A DNA stretch of 64,000 bases, taken from the NCBI GenBank assembly GCA_964571235.1, contig CAZNAI010000003.1, positions 186,001-250,000 of the forward strand, read 5' to 3'. The DNA comes from JACRAV01 sp964571235 (GTDB taxonomy: Bacteria > Zixibacteria > MSB-5A5 > GN15 > FEB-12). This document shows positions 32,134-42,500 of this stretch, one piece after another. The position numbers and the translations under genes were made by a program. The first letter of the stretch is position 1; each line of letters starts with the position of its first letter. The notes beneath the pieces were generated by a model, which worked only from the letters and a program-made list of their open reading frames with translations, ran no database searches and was not told where the DNA came from.

Positions 32134-35100
32134 ATGACCATGAATATGCGAAATACACTCATCGGCCTGACCTTTGTCCTCCTGCTTGCGGGAACTGCCT
32201 TCGCGCAGACTCCGCCGGTCTTAGATCCGGTCGGCCCGCAGGTTGTAGACGAGGGACAAACACTGACTCTGCACATTACGTCGAGCGACGCCGACCTGAC
32301 CATACCGGTCTTGTCGACCTCGGCGCTCCCCGTCAACGCGGTCTTTGTCGACTCGGGCAACGGCGCCGGTAGCTTTACCTTCTCGCCCGACTTCACACAA
32401 GCGGGACCGTTTGCGATCACATTCCGCGCCGCCGACGCAGTCAGCGCCGACACGGCAACGGAGCTGGTCACGATCACGGTCAACAACGTGAACCGGGCAC
32501 CGGTGGTAGCTGATCCCGGCCCGCAGTCGGTGAACGAAAATCAGTCGTTGACGTTCGGCGTCAGCTCCTCCGACCCGGATGCGACAATATCAACACTTTC
32601 CGCACTGAATCTCCCGGCCTTTGCCTCGTTTGTTGATTCGGCCAACGGCGCTGGCTCGGTGACGCTCAATCCGAATTTCACACAGTCAGGTGTTTACAAC
32701 ATCTCGATTGTCGCCACTGACGGTGCGCTGGCTGACACTCAGGCAGTCGCGATTACTGTGAACAACGTGAACCGTGCACCGGTGGTAGCCGATCCCGGCC
32801 CGCAGTCGGTAGATGAGAATCTGTCACTGACTTTTGGCGTCAGCTCGTCTGATCCTGATGCAACTATCCCGACATTATCAGCTTTGAATCTCCCAGCCTT
32901 TGCCTCGTTTGTCGATTCGACCAACGGCGCTGGCTCGGTAACAATGAATCCGAACTTCACGCAGTCGGGTGTCTATAATATCTCGTTAGTCGCCACTGAT
33001 GGCACACTGGCTGACACACAGGCAGTTGCAATCACAGTCAATAATGTCAATCGCGTGCCAGTAGTTGCCGATCCCGGACCGCAGTCGGTGAACGAAAATC
33101 AGTCGCTGACGTTCGGCGTCAGTTCGTCCGACCCGGATGCGACAATATCAACACTTTCGGCGCTGAATCTCCCGGTGTTTGCCTCGTTTGTCGATTCAGC
33201 CAACGGCGCTGGTTCGGTGACGCTCAATCCGAATTTCACTCAGTCAGGCGTCTATAACATTTCAATAGTCGCCACTGATGGATCACTTGCGGACACTCAG
33301 GCGGTTGCAATTACGGTCAACAACGTAAATCGTGCACCAGTGGTGGCTGATCCCGGCCCGCAGTCGGTGAATGAGAATCAGTCGCTGACGTTCGGCGTCA
33401 GCTCGTCTGATCCTGATGCGACAATATCAACACTTTCGGCGCTGAATCTGCCGGTATTCGCCTCGTTCGTCGATTCAGCCAACGGCGCTGGATCGGTGAC
33501 ACTGAATCCGAATTTCACGCAATCAGGCGTCTATAACATTTCAATAGTCGCCACTGATGGATCACTTGCGGACACTCAGGCGGTTGCAATCACGGTCAAC
33601 AATGTCAATCAGGCTCCTGCACTCGCCAATATCGGTTCACAAACTGTGGCTGAGGGAAATACGCTCAATCTGCATCCGACAGCAACCGATGCCGACGGAA
33701 CTATCCCGACACTCAGTGTGCTGAATCTCCCTCTCAATGCAACCTTTGTCGACTCGGGCAACGGTGCAGGTGGATTCAGTTTCACTCCTGACAACACGCA
33801 GTCGGGCATATTCAATGTGAGCTTTGTAGCCACCGACGGTACTCTTGCCGACACACTTGGTGTCCAGATCACAGTGACCAACTCCAATCTGGCTCCTATA
33901 ATAACCACTCCCGGACCGCAGGTAGTGAACGAAGGTCAGGTGCTGACATTCGGCTTTACCGCCACCGACCCGGACCTGTCCACACCATCGTTTAGTGTTC
34001 TCAATCTTCCGGCCAATGCCGTTCTGACCGATTCAGCCAACGGCGCCGGTTCGATTACCTTCTCGCCCGATTTCACTCAGGCGGGACTATTTTCGATTAG
34101 CATTGTCGCTTCCGACGGCACACTCGCCGACACCGGAATCGTGTCGGTTACAGTGAATAATGTCAACCGCGCGCCTGTTGTGGCCGATCCCGGCCCGCAG
34201 TCGGTGAATGAAAATCAGTCACTGACGTTTGGTGTGAGTTCTTCTGATCCTGATGCGACAATACCGACACTCTCTGCGCTGAATCTTCCTGTGTTCGCAT
34301 CGTTTGTCGATTCAGCCAATGGCGCCGGTTCGGTGACACTCAATCCGGACTTCACCCAATCTGGTGTCTACAATATTTCGATAGTAGCGACCGATGGAAC
34401 ACTCGCCGATACCCAGGCGGTCGCGATCACGGTCAACAATGTGAATCAAGCGCCAGTTCTTGCCAATATTGGTGCGCAGAATGTGGCTGAGGGGAATACC
34501 CTTGATCTGCACATCACGTCGACCGACGCCGACGGAACAACCCCGACTCTGACTGCGCTAAACATGCCGCTCAATGCGACATTCACCGATTCGGCTAACG
34601 GCGCGGGCGGATTTAGTTTCACCCCGGACAACACCCAGTCGGGTGTGTACTTTGTAAGCTTCATTGCCAGCGACGGCACTTTGGCCGACACTCTCGTCGT
34701 GTCGATAACCGTTGGCAACAGCAATCTGCCGCCAGCTATAACAGTGCCCGGACCGCAAAATGTCAACGAGGGACTTACCCTCGCGTTCGGCGTTACAGCG
34801 ACCGATCCGGATGCAACTATTCCGGCGCTTTCGGCTTTCAATCTGCCCGCCAATGCAGTCTTCACCGATTCGGCAAACGGCGCGGGTGGACTGGTCTTCT
34901 CGCCTGACTTCACTCAGGCCGGCGTCTATAACGTAAGCTTTGTGGCAACGGATGGCTCACTTGCTGACACCGCGGTCGTTGCGATCACGGTCAATAATGT
35001 CAATCGCGCACCAGTGCTGGCCGATCCCGGCCCGCAGTCAGTGAATGAAAATCAGTCACTGACTTTTGGTGTGAGTTCTTCTGATCCTGATGCAACCATT

Positions 35101-38100
35101 CCGACACTCTCGGCTCTGAATCTGCCGGCCTTCGCTGTGTTCACCGACTCGGCCAATGGCGCCGGATCGGTCGCACTCAATCCGGACTTCACCCAATCTG
35201 GTGTCTACAATATTTCGATAGTAGCGACCGATGGAACACTTGCCGATACGCAGGCCGTCGCGATCACGGTCAACGATGTGAATCAAGCGCCGGTTATTGC
35301 CAATATCGGTGCGCAGAATGTGGCCGAGGGAAGTACTCTTGACCTGCATGTCACATCATCCGACGCGGATGGATCCACTCCGGTATTGACCGCACTTAAC
35401 GTTCCGCTCAATGCAACATTTACCGATTCGGCCAACGGCGCCGGCGGATTTAGCTTCACCCCGGACAACACACAGTCGGGCGTGTACAACGTTAGCTTTA
35501 TCGCCAGTGACGGCTCTCTGGCCGACACGCTGGTTGTGTCGATAACAGTTGGCAACAGCAATCTGCCGCCCGCTATAACCGTACCCGGACCGCAGAATGT
35601 CGACGAGGGATTGACTCTTGAGTTCGGCGTTTTGGCGACCGATCCCGATGCAACTATTCCGACCCTCTCGGCTTTCAATTTGCCCGCCAATGCGGTCTTC
35701 ACCGACTCGCTTAACGGCGCCGGCGGACTGGTCTTCTCACCTGATTTCACGCAAGCCGGAGTCTACAACGTAAGCTTTGTGGCAACGGATGGCTCACTTG
35801 CTGACACCGCGGTCGTTGCGATCACGGTGAACAATGTCAATCGCGCACCGGTAGTAGCCGATCCCGGACCGCAGTCGATCAATGAAGGATTGGTGTTGGC
35901 GGTTGGCGTTTCGGCGAGCGATCCCGATGCGACCATTCCGACTCTCTCGGCATTAAATCTTCCGGCGAACGCGGTCTTTACCGATTCGCTCAACGGCGCC
36001 GGTTCGGTGACTTTCTCTCCGGACTTCACTCAGGCAGGAATCTTTGTGGTGAGCATCATCGCGACCGACGGCATCTTGGCCGACACGGTGGCCATGAATA
36101 TCACGGTCAACGATATCAATCGTGCACCGGCGCTTGCGGCGATCGGGCCGAAGTCGACCACCGAGGGTTTGATTTTGACTTTCCGCGTGAGCGCAACCGA
36201 TGCCGATGGCACAACACCGACGCTTACAACCGGCGCTCTCCCGGCTAATGCGGTCTTCACCGACTCGGCCAACGGCGCAGGTTCACTGCGCTTCGCGCCC
36301 GATTTTTCGCAGGCGGGAATTTACAATGTCACGTTTGTGACTTCCGACGGCGTTCTGGCTGACACTGAAATTGTCGCGATCACCGTGCTCAACTTCGGTA
36401 CCAACTCCGAACCGATCATTACCGCGATTCCGGATACGACCGCTGTCGAAGGTGGTTCACTCTCGCTGACCGTTTCGGTGAGCGATCCCGACGGCGTCAC
36501 TCCGCCGGAACTGTCGGTCAACACCAGTCTCAGAAACTACACCTTCGTCGATAACCGAAATAACACCGGCACCTTGACATACACACCGGGGTACACAAAT
36601 GCCGGGTTGGATACAGTTCGTGTTTTCGCGACCGATTTCGGTTCGCCTCGAATGACGGCGACTGAGGTCTTTTCGATAACGACGACCGATATCAATCAGC
36701 CGCCGACCTGGGCGGCACGGGGACCGTATAGTCTCTCTGCCGGTCAGACACTGAGTATTGTCGTGGCGGCCAAAGACTCCACCGATCCGGTCAATACAAA
36801 CAGACTGTTCTTATCAGTCCTGGATATGCCGGCCAACGCGACCTTTGCCGACAGCACCAACGGCCACGGTCTGTACTACTTCGCGCCGACTCAGGCGCAA
36901 GTGGGAACGGACACAGTACATTTCCTCGTCGTCGATCAGGGTCAGCCGGTGATGTCATCGGTACTGAATGTAATTATCACGGTGAGACAACAGAATCAGA
37001 CACCGGTGATGACAGCTATCGGCCCGAAAGTAGTCACCGAAGGTCAGTCGCTTAGTTTCCGAATAAGCGCCTCCGATCCCGACGGCGGCATACCAGTACT
37101 CTCCGCCGCACCGCTCCCGAGCGGAGCAGTCTTTGTCGACAGCTTAAACGGCGCCGGTTCGTTCCGCTGGACACCGTCGTTCATTCAGGCGGGACTATAT
37201 GCCGTCACGTTCAAGGCGACCGACGGTCAGGCGACCGGAAAAGAGACCGTCTTCATACAGGTATACGAGGCTGGCAATCAACGTCCCGTCTTTGATTCTT
37301 TCCCCGCAATTTCGGTTGTAGAAGCTGACTCCGCGACGCAACTGTTGACCGCCACCGATCCCGACGGCGGGACGATTACGTTGACCGAACTTGCCGGTTC
37401 GGTACCGACCTTTGTCACCATCACTATCTCAGGTAGAACGGCGACAGTGAAAGCCAAGCCGCAGTTCGGTGACGACGGCGCGTACACGTTTAGTTTGATC
37501 GCATCTGATGGCACTCTGGCCGATACGGCATCGTTTAATCTAACCGTCCTCGATGCAGGCAACCAAGAGGCGGTGCTTAACCCGATTGGCAACAAACAAG
37601 TCACCGAGCTTTTGGGCCTGGTGTTCAGGGTCACGGCTACTGATGCCGATCAATCAAAGCCGATTCTCTCTGCCGAACCGCTTCCGCCGGGTGCAGTCTT
37701 TTTAGATAGTCTGAACGGCGCCGGCTCGTTTACCTGGGCGCCATCGGATATCGACTCTGGAACTTATCTGATAACGTTCTTTGCGCAGGATGCCGATTCA
37801 CTTGCATATGTTGATTCTGAACAAGTGACCATTCACGTCCGCGACACCAACCGTGTACCGTTTATCATCACTTCCGGTGCGCGCACGATGAACGAGGGCG
37901 ATACTCTTCGCTATGTAGTAAATGGTATCGATCCTGACGGGACCATTCCGTACCTTCGGGCGCGTCTGGATGGTGTTGCCGACACTCTCGCGACCAACAT
38001 GGTCATGTTCGATTCCGCCAATGGAACCGGGGTGATGACGTTCACTCCCAGCTACACACAGGGAAGCACGCCGGGTGGAAATCAGTCGGTGGCATTCTAC

Positions 38101-38970
38101 CAGGTGAGATTCTACGCCAAGGACGGTGCAGACTCGTCATTGATAAAAGACGCGACCGCGCCGGTTCAGATTACGGTGAATAACAAGCCGCGTCCACCGG
38201 CGATGAACTTCTCGCTCGGCACCGGACCGTTCAATATGCTTGAGGGTTCGAATCTTACTTTCACAGTGACTGCCTCGGATCTTGACGGCGGCAGTATTAC
38301 CGTTCTGTCGGCCTCGCCGCTCCCGGTCAACGCCACGTTCAGCGGCACGATCCCGACCCGGACATTTGTCTTCAATCCCAATTTCACTCAGGCGGGAACG
38401 TACAACATTACGTTTACCTCTACTAAAACGGGCGGTCTGACAACCAATCAGATTGTGACGATCAACGTGAATGACGCCGGAAACCAAAATCCGATATTCA
38501 GCACGGTGCTCGCCGACACGATCAATTGTCCGATCAACATCACGTCGCAGATTGTGGTTCGCTCGACTGATCCGGACGGCAATCCACTTGTTCTCTCCGC
38601 AAGCCCGGTGGTGCCAAATGCTCAGTTTATCGATTCGACAAACGGAGCCGGAACCTACTTCTACACACCGGATAACCTCGATCTCGGCGCCACCTTCCGG
38701 GTAACGTTTATCTCCAGTGATCCGGCGCTTGCCGCCGACACGGTGACCACCGTCCTGAAAGCCACCGCTTTCTTGCGCGGTGATGTCGACAACAATGCCA
38801 AGTACACCATGAACGACCTGGCGTATTTGATTGGATATCTGTATCGGCAGGGCCCGTCGCCGACGCCAATGGAAGCGGCCGATGTCGACAAAGACGCCGG
38901 TGTCAATATTGGAGATATTACCTATCTGATTAACTTCTTGTACCTCAACGGCCCGCGTCCGCCGCAATAA
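32134..38970 (+). CDS. Giant exported Ig/cadherin-like tandem-repeat protein with C-terminal dockerin
   Basis: 2278 residues. After a signal peptide (1-25) come about 23 modules of some 93 residues, each with a 'PGPQSVNENQSLTFGVSSSDPD' type opening (read PGPQSVNENQ, then SSSDPDAT), a central 'FVDSANGAG' and an end 'ATDGSLADTQAVAITVNNVN'. They resemble He_PIG/cadherin-like domains with Asp-rich, probably calcium-binding, linkers. Residues 2215-2278 are a two-loop dockerin ('GDVDNNAKYTMNDLAYLI', 'ADVDKDAGVNIGDITYLI'). There is no sorting domain. It would form a long stiff rod outside the cell (inference). It is last in the 26981-38970 unit; AGGAGCGAGG precedes the ATG. Confidence 0.93.
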   Translation: MTMNMRNTLIGLTFVLLLAGTAFAQTPPVLDPVGPQVVDEGQTLTLHITSSDADLTIPVLSTSALPVNAVFVDSGNGAGSFTFSPDFTQAGPFAITFRAADAVSADTATELVTITVNNVNRAPVVADPGPQSVNENQSLTFGVSSSDPDATISTLSALNLPAFASFVDSANGAGSVTLNPNFTQSGVYNISIVATDGALADTQAVAITVNNVNRAPVVADPGPQSVDENLSLTFGVSSSDPDATIPTLSALNLPAFASFVDSTNGAGSVTMNPNFTQSGVYNISLVATDGTLADTQAVAITVNNVNRVPVVADPGPQSVNENQSLTFGVSSSDPDATISTLSALNLPVFASFVDSANGAGSVTLNPNFTQSGVYNISIVATDGSLADTQAVAITVNNVNRAPVVADPGPQSVNENQSLTFGVSSSDPDATISTLSALNLPVFASFVDSANGAGSVTLNPNFTQSGVYNISIVATDGSLADTQAVAITVNNVNQAPALANIGSQTVAEGNTLNLHPTATDADGTIPTLSVLNLPLNATFVDSGNGAGGFSFTPDNTQSGIFNVSFVATDGTLADTLGVQITVTNSNLAPIITTPGPQVVNEGQVLTFGFTATDPDLSTPSFSVLNLPANAVLTDSANGAGSITFSPDFTQAGLFSISIVASDGTLADTGIVSVTVNNVNRAPVVADPGPQSVNENQSLTFGVSSSDPDATIPTLSALNLPVFASFVDSANGAGSVTLNPDFTQSGVYNISIVATDGTLADTQAVAITVNNVNQAPVLANIGAQNVAEGNTLDLHITSTDADGTTPTLTALNMPLNATFTDSANGAGGFSFTPDNTQSGVYFVSFIASDGTLADTLVVSITVGNSNLPPAITVPGPQNVNEGLTLAFGVTATDPDATIPALSAFNLPANAVFTDSANGAGGLVFSPDFTQAGVYNVSFVATDGSLADTAVVAITVNNVNRAPVLADPGPQSVNENQSLTFGVSSSDPDATIPTLSALNLPAFAVFTDSANGAGSVALNPDFTQSGVYNISIVATDGTLADTQAVAITVNDVNQAPVIANIGAQNVAEGSTLDLHVTSSDADGSTPVLTALNVPLNATFTDSANGAGGFSFTPDNTQSGVYNVSFIASDGSLADTLVVSITVGNSNLPPAITVPGPQNVDEGLTLEFGVLATDPDATIPTLSAFNLPANAVFTDSLNGAGGLVFSPDFTQAGVYNVSFVATDGSLADTAVVAITVNNVNRAPVVADPGPQSINEGLVLAVGVSASDPDATIPTLSALNLPANAVFTDSLNGAGSVTFSPDFTQAGIFVVSIIATDGILADTVAMNITVNDINRAPALAAIGPKSTTEGLILTFRVSATDADGTTPTLTTGALPANAVFTDSANGAGSLRFAPDFSQAGIYNVTFVTSDGVLADTEIVAITVLNFGTNSEPIITAIPDTTAVEGGSLSLTVSVSDPDGVTPPELSVNTSLRNYTFVDNRNNTGTLTYTPGYTNAGLDTVRVFATDFGSPRMTATEVFSITTTDINQPPTWAARGPYSLSAGQTLSIVVAAKDSTDPVNTNRLFLSVLDMPANATFADSTNGHGLYYFAPTQAQVGTDTVHFLVVDQGQPVMSSVLNVIITVRQQNQTPVMTAIGPKVVTEGQSLSFRISASDPDGGIPVLSAAPLPSGAVFVDSLNGAGSFRWTPSFIQAGLYAVTFKATDGQATGKETVFIQVYEAGNQRPVFDSFPAISVVEADSATQLLTATDPDGGTITLTELAGSVPTFVTITISGRTATVKAKPQFGDDGAYTFSLIASDGTLADTASFNLTVLDAGNQEAVLNPIGNKQVTELLGLVFRVTATDADQSKPILSAEPLPPGAVFLDSLNGAGSFTWAPSDIDSGTYLITFFAQDADSLAYVDSEQVTIHVRDTNRVPFIITSGARTMNEGDTLRYVVNGIDPDGTIPYLRARLDGVADTLATNMVMFDSANGTGVMTFTPSYTQGSTPGGNQSVAFYQVRFYAKDGADSSLIKDATAPVQITVNNKPRPPAMNFSLGTGPFNMLEGSNLTFTVTASDLDGGSITVLSASPLPVNATFSGTIPTRTFVFNPNFTQAGTYNITFTSTKTGGLTTNQIVTINVNDAGNQNPIFSTVLADTINCPINITSQIVVRSTDPDGNPLVLSASPVVPNAQFIDSTNGAGTYFYTPDNLDLGATFRVTFISSDPALAADTVTTVLKATAFLRGDVDNNAKYTMNDLAYLIGYLYRQGPSPTPMEAADVDKDAGVNIGDITYLINFLYLNGPRPPQ
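32497..36121 (+). repeat. Coding tandem repeat: 279-bp monomers and 837-bp higher-order units
   Basis: Monomers start at 32497, 32776, 33055 and 33334, exactly 279 bp apart and very similar in DNA. From 33334 the order becomes three-part (ADPGPQ type, ANIGxQ type, xxPGPQ type), and the three-part block starts at 33334, 34171 and 35008, with the next ADPGPQ-type module at 35845: each step is exactly 837 bp. Repeats beyond about 36121 are divergent in sequence and length. The pattern shows recent in-frame duplications of one and then of three domains. Confidence 0.93.
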
Positions 38971-38999
38971 TTGCGTCGACCCCGACCTACGTTTTTTCT

Positions 39000-39031
39000 A
39001 AGGCCACTCGAACTGAGTGGCCTTCTTTTTT
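39000..39031 (+). terminator. Intrinsic terminator of the 26981-38970 unit
   Basis: GGCCACTC (39002-39009), loop GAACT, GAGTGGCC (39015-39022), then TTCTTTTTTT. Confidence 0.9.
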
Positions 39032-39513
39032 GGTGCGCGGACTCCGCTGGACCCCTGTAAAAGTGAACCCACGAAGTCGGAATTGGCCGGTCGCACACTT
39101 CGAAAGACTTGACAAACATGCGGTTACGGGTTACTTTTTCTGTGCGGAAGGGTCCCCGCCAGTTTGTCTACCCACTCCGCTGGCGTAACCTCACAAGGCG
39201 TCGCAGTGCGATAGCGTTGCGATCATCGTGTTGAGAAAAGAGCATTTGTCATTGAGTGTGCTTTGTTGAACGTGGTATTACGCAAGCGTTCGAAAACGGT
39301 TTCTTATTCCGGAAAGCGCCACGACGGCCCGTTTTCGCTCCTTGCTGTTGCTTGGAGAGGAGGTCAATCTACAGAGTACTGCGAGTAATTCTTCCGGCGC
39401 CGGCGGTGGACGCCGCTATGGCGCCAATCAGATTGCATCCAAAAAGTAATATTGAAAGTAGCGATCACAACTTTGATCGGAGAGAAGGAATAACTAAGAG
39501 AAAGGACTTGGGA
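39032..39513. other. Non-coding leader region of the 39514 gene
   Basis: No gene is seen. The frame of the downstream gene stays open back to 39256, but the signal peptide and ribosome site place the true start at 39514. The region carries the promoter at 39109 and short inverted repeats in GC-rich patches. Confidence 0.55.
39109..39137 (+). promoter_or_regulatory. Predicted promoter for the 39514 gene
   Basis: TTGACA at 39109-39114, 17-nt spacer, TACTTT at 39132-39137. The resulting leader would be about 370 nt long. Confidence 0.5.
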
Positions 39514-42500
39514 ATGATGAAGAAGAACTCATTTTTCCTGCTTCTCGTCGCCCTGATGCTGGTCATCAGTTCGAGCGTCTTTGCGCGCTCGTGGTTCGAT
39601 GAGGGACGGAAAACAGTGGATCGATCTTCACGCGTGCAACAGTTCAATCCTATGAACGTGGCACCGGACAAAGTGAAGATGGCGGCGGATGAGGGAGGAG
39701 CGTTGGCCTCAAGCACAGCTCCCCGTTCGCTCGGCATGGTCTCCAGCACCGCCGGTTCTCCCGGCGTCGTGGTAGATAATTCCTATCACGATTGGCAATG
39801 GACCTATCCCGCGCGCAGAGTCGATTGGCGTGGACGCCCGTATGTGCAGTTCGCCTACAACGACCGTCAGGCGGGAGCGGCTGGAGAAACGAAATTCGGA
39901 TACAACGTGTACAACCCGATCGGCGCTACTTGGCCGCGTGGTCAGGCCGCTGGTTGCGAGGTTCAGCCCAACGTTGCCGAACAGCATTTCCTCGGATTGT
40001 ATCCGACCCTCGGTGTAAACAGCAAGGGTCGCGTAGTCCTGGGCGGCTACGATGAATTGTACTGGAATCAGCTCGGTCTTGAAAACGCTATTTACTATCA
40101 GCCGACGACTCCATTCTCCTGCACCTGGGGAGCAGGTACTCGTGTTCCCGAAGCCACCTATGGCGCGGGGATGATCCTCGATACGCTCGGAAGCGCCACT
40201 GCCTCGCACCTTCTGCCGGTCATGATCGAAGTACAGGAGTGGCTCGGCGACACCGTCACACACGTGGTTGGTTCAGAGTCGAAGTTCCCGTACACGATTC
40301 CGGGTTGCGCCACTTGCACCGGAAACACTCCGATTCTCTATTTCCGCAAAATGACTTTTGGCAACACCGGTACCTGGGTTGGCCCGGCCGTTCTTGATAC
40401 CGCCCAGTTCATGTGCCATGTTGCCGTTTCGCGCGTCTCGCCGAAAGTGGCCGTCGTCTATTCGAAGGTCACCGCCGGCGGTATCGCGCACAACGAGTCA
40501 AATGACGCTACCGTGGTGTATCGTCAAAATGACAGTCTCGGTGTCGCGACCTGGGGTCCCAAAGTGGACGTCTCGCCGTATGACCGCGCCGCCGCACCGT
40601 CGTATTCGCACTGGTTCGACGCTCGCGCGATGTACGACTCCAACGATAAACTGCACATTGTGTGGCACGCCCAGTGGATTCCCAAGGACCCATATGGCAC
40701 AGCGTTTGCCGAATGGAATTTCTATGTCAATGGCATGAGCCTTCTGCACTGGTCGGATGCGACCGGTTCTATCAGCCGCGTTTACAATGGCGAGTGGTGG
40801 CCGCACGATCCGCGCCCGAGCTCACCGTATGACCTCGTCTGCGGTTTCGTTCACGCCAACCAGTTGTTGCTTGGCGACGTTGCCATGTCCGAGTGCAACG
40901 GTCACCTCTATGTTGCGTGGTCGATGGGTTCCGATCCGAACGGCACCCCTTCTCGCACTAATGACTGCGCCTCCGGTGGAACCCGCGATGCTCGCACTTC
41001 CGCCAACGGCGAAATTTATATGTCGGTCTCGTCCGACCTCACCGGTCTCCTGTGGGATGCCCATCGCAACCTGACAAAGACACCGACCCCCGGTTGCGAT
41101 TCAGCCGGATTTGGTGGCGTTTGCTACAGCGATGTGAAGCCCACTATGTCGACCTACGGTATGGATGTCACCTCGTTTGATACCAATGCTATTCCTGTCA
41201 CGTTGACATGGCCGGATACCGGAGTCAATCCGGGCCCAGGCCCGTATACCGGCAACTGGTATACGCATCTGTTCTTTGTACAGGATGAATATCCTGATCA
41301 GAAGGCGACCAACCCGACGGTTGCCAACGCCGGTCTGTGGACGAACAATCCGCTGAAGTGGATGCGCCTTGCTTGCGTGGCGCCGGTGTCGGCTCCGCAG
41401 ATTGCCTTTACGCCAAGCGGCTTTGGCTATCCTGATTGGACAAAGCATAACAAGCCGGATACATCGGTTGTGACCGTTCAGAACGACGGAAACGCGACGC
41501 TGAACGTCGGAACCATTGGCATCAAGAAAATTGATCACACTGGCCAGGATTGGCTGGGCGTGACGGCCGCTTCGTTGACCATCTCGGCCGGTGTCAGTAA
41601 CACAGCCACTTTTGGAATTGTTGTGAACAAAGGTGGAATTATTAATACGCCGGGTACGATCGTGTCTCTCAATGGCGAAGTATACCTCTTGTCAAACGTG
41701 GCCGATCCGCGTGACTCACTCACCATTCCGATCACCAATTTCCTGGTGGCGGACACGCTGGTGAACTTGCGTTGGGATACCGTTTCAACCGGTTGCACGC
41801 GTCTGATCGTTTCCAATAACGGCGACGTCGGCAGACTCGGCCAAACAACTGTCAACATGGACTATGTGGCGCTCGGCGGCGATTGCGTCGCGACCTCAAA
41901 TGTCTATGCTTACGACGGTGGCCCGGTTGTTATTCGTAAGAGTGGTGCGAACTACATTTACAGTAGCGCCCTGTTCCAGGGAACTTTCACCACCGACCAG
42001 GCTTTCAAGCCGTTCTCGTCCGGACCCGCCGCCAGTCACGTTACTGGAACGGGATATGACGGCTCCTTTACCGGTACGTTTGTGAACAAGGACACCACCA
42101 TTGGTGTGCGTCGCACCTACTATGCGCCGACAGCCGGAACCGACTCCTGCAATTTTGTTATTCAGGAATCGAAATTCTTCGGTATCGGCGGAACCAAGGC
42201 CAACGTCACGATCGGTGAAGTTGTCGACTGGGATATTCCGTCCTACTCGGGAAGTCTCAACGACGGCCGTGTGCTGACCTCGAAGAACATCGTGTACCAG
42301 CAGGGTCTGGATACTTCGACAACTCGTTGCCAGAAGCACTACAATCGCTTTGGCGCGATGGTATTCCTTGGCCAGTGGACCAACACCGAGAAGGCTGGCG
42401 ATCCCACCTTCTACGATCCTAATTTCCATGGCGCGTATGTCATGTTGAACGACACACTGTTCAAATACGACACCCTGACCAATACTCAGGAAGGTACGTA

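Noticed and set aside
32497..36121. Regularly spaced repeats that could look like a CRISPR array
   Set aside because: The period is 279 bp, the whole repeat is coding in one frame, and there are no short spacers; these are tandem protein domains.
38137..38967. 276-codon minus-strand frame at the end of the giant repeat gene
   Set aside because: Antisense shadow of the coding frame, no start signals and no recognisable protein features.
39514..41400. Calling the propeller-like half of the two paralogues a sialidase
   Set aside because: Strand-repeat pattern is suggestive, but no clear Asp-box series or sialidase catalytic Arg triad could be found by eye.
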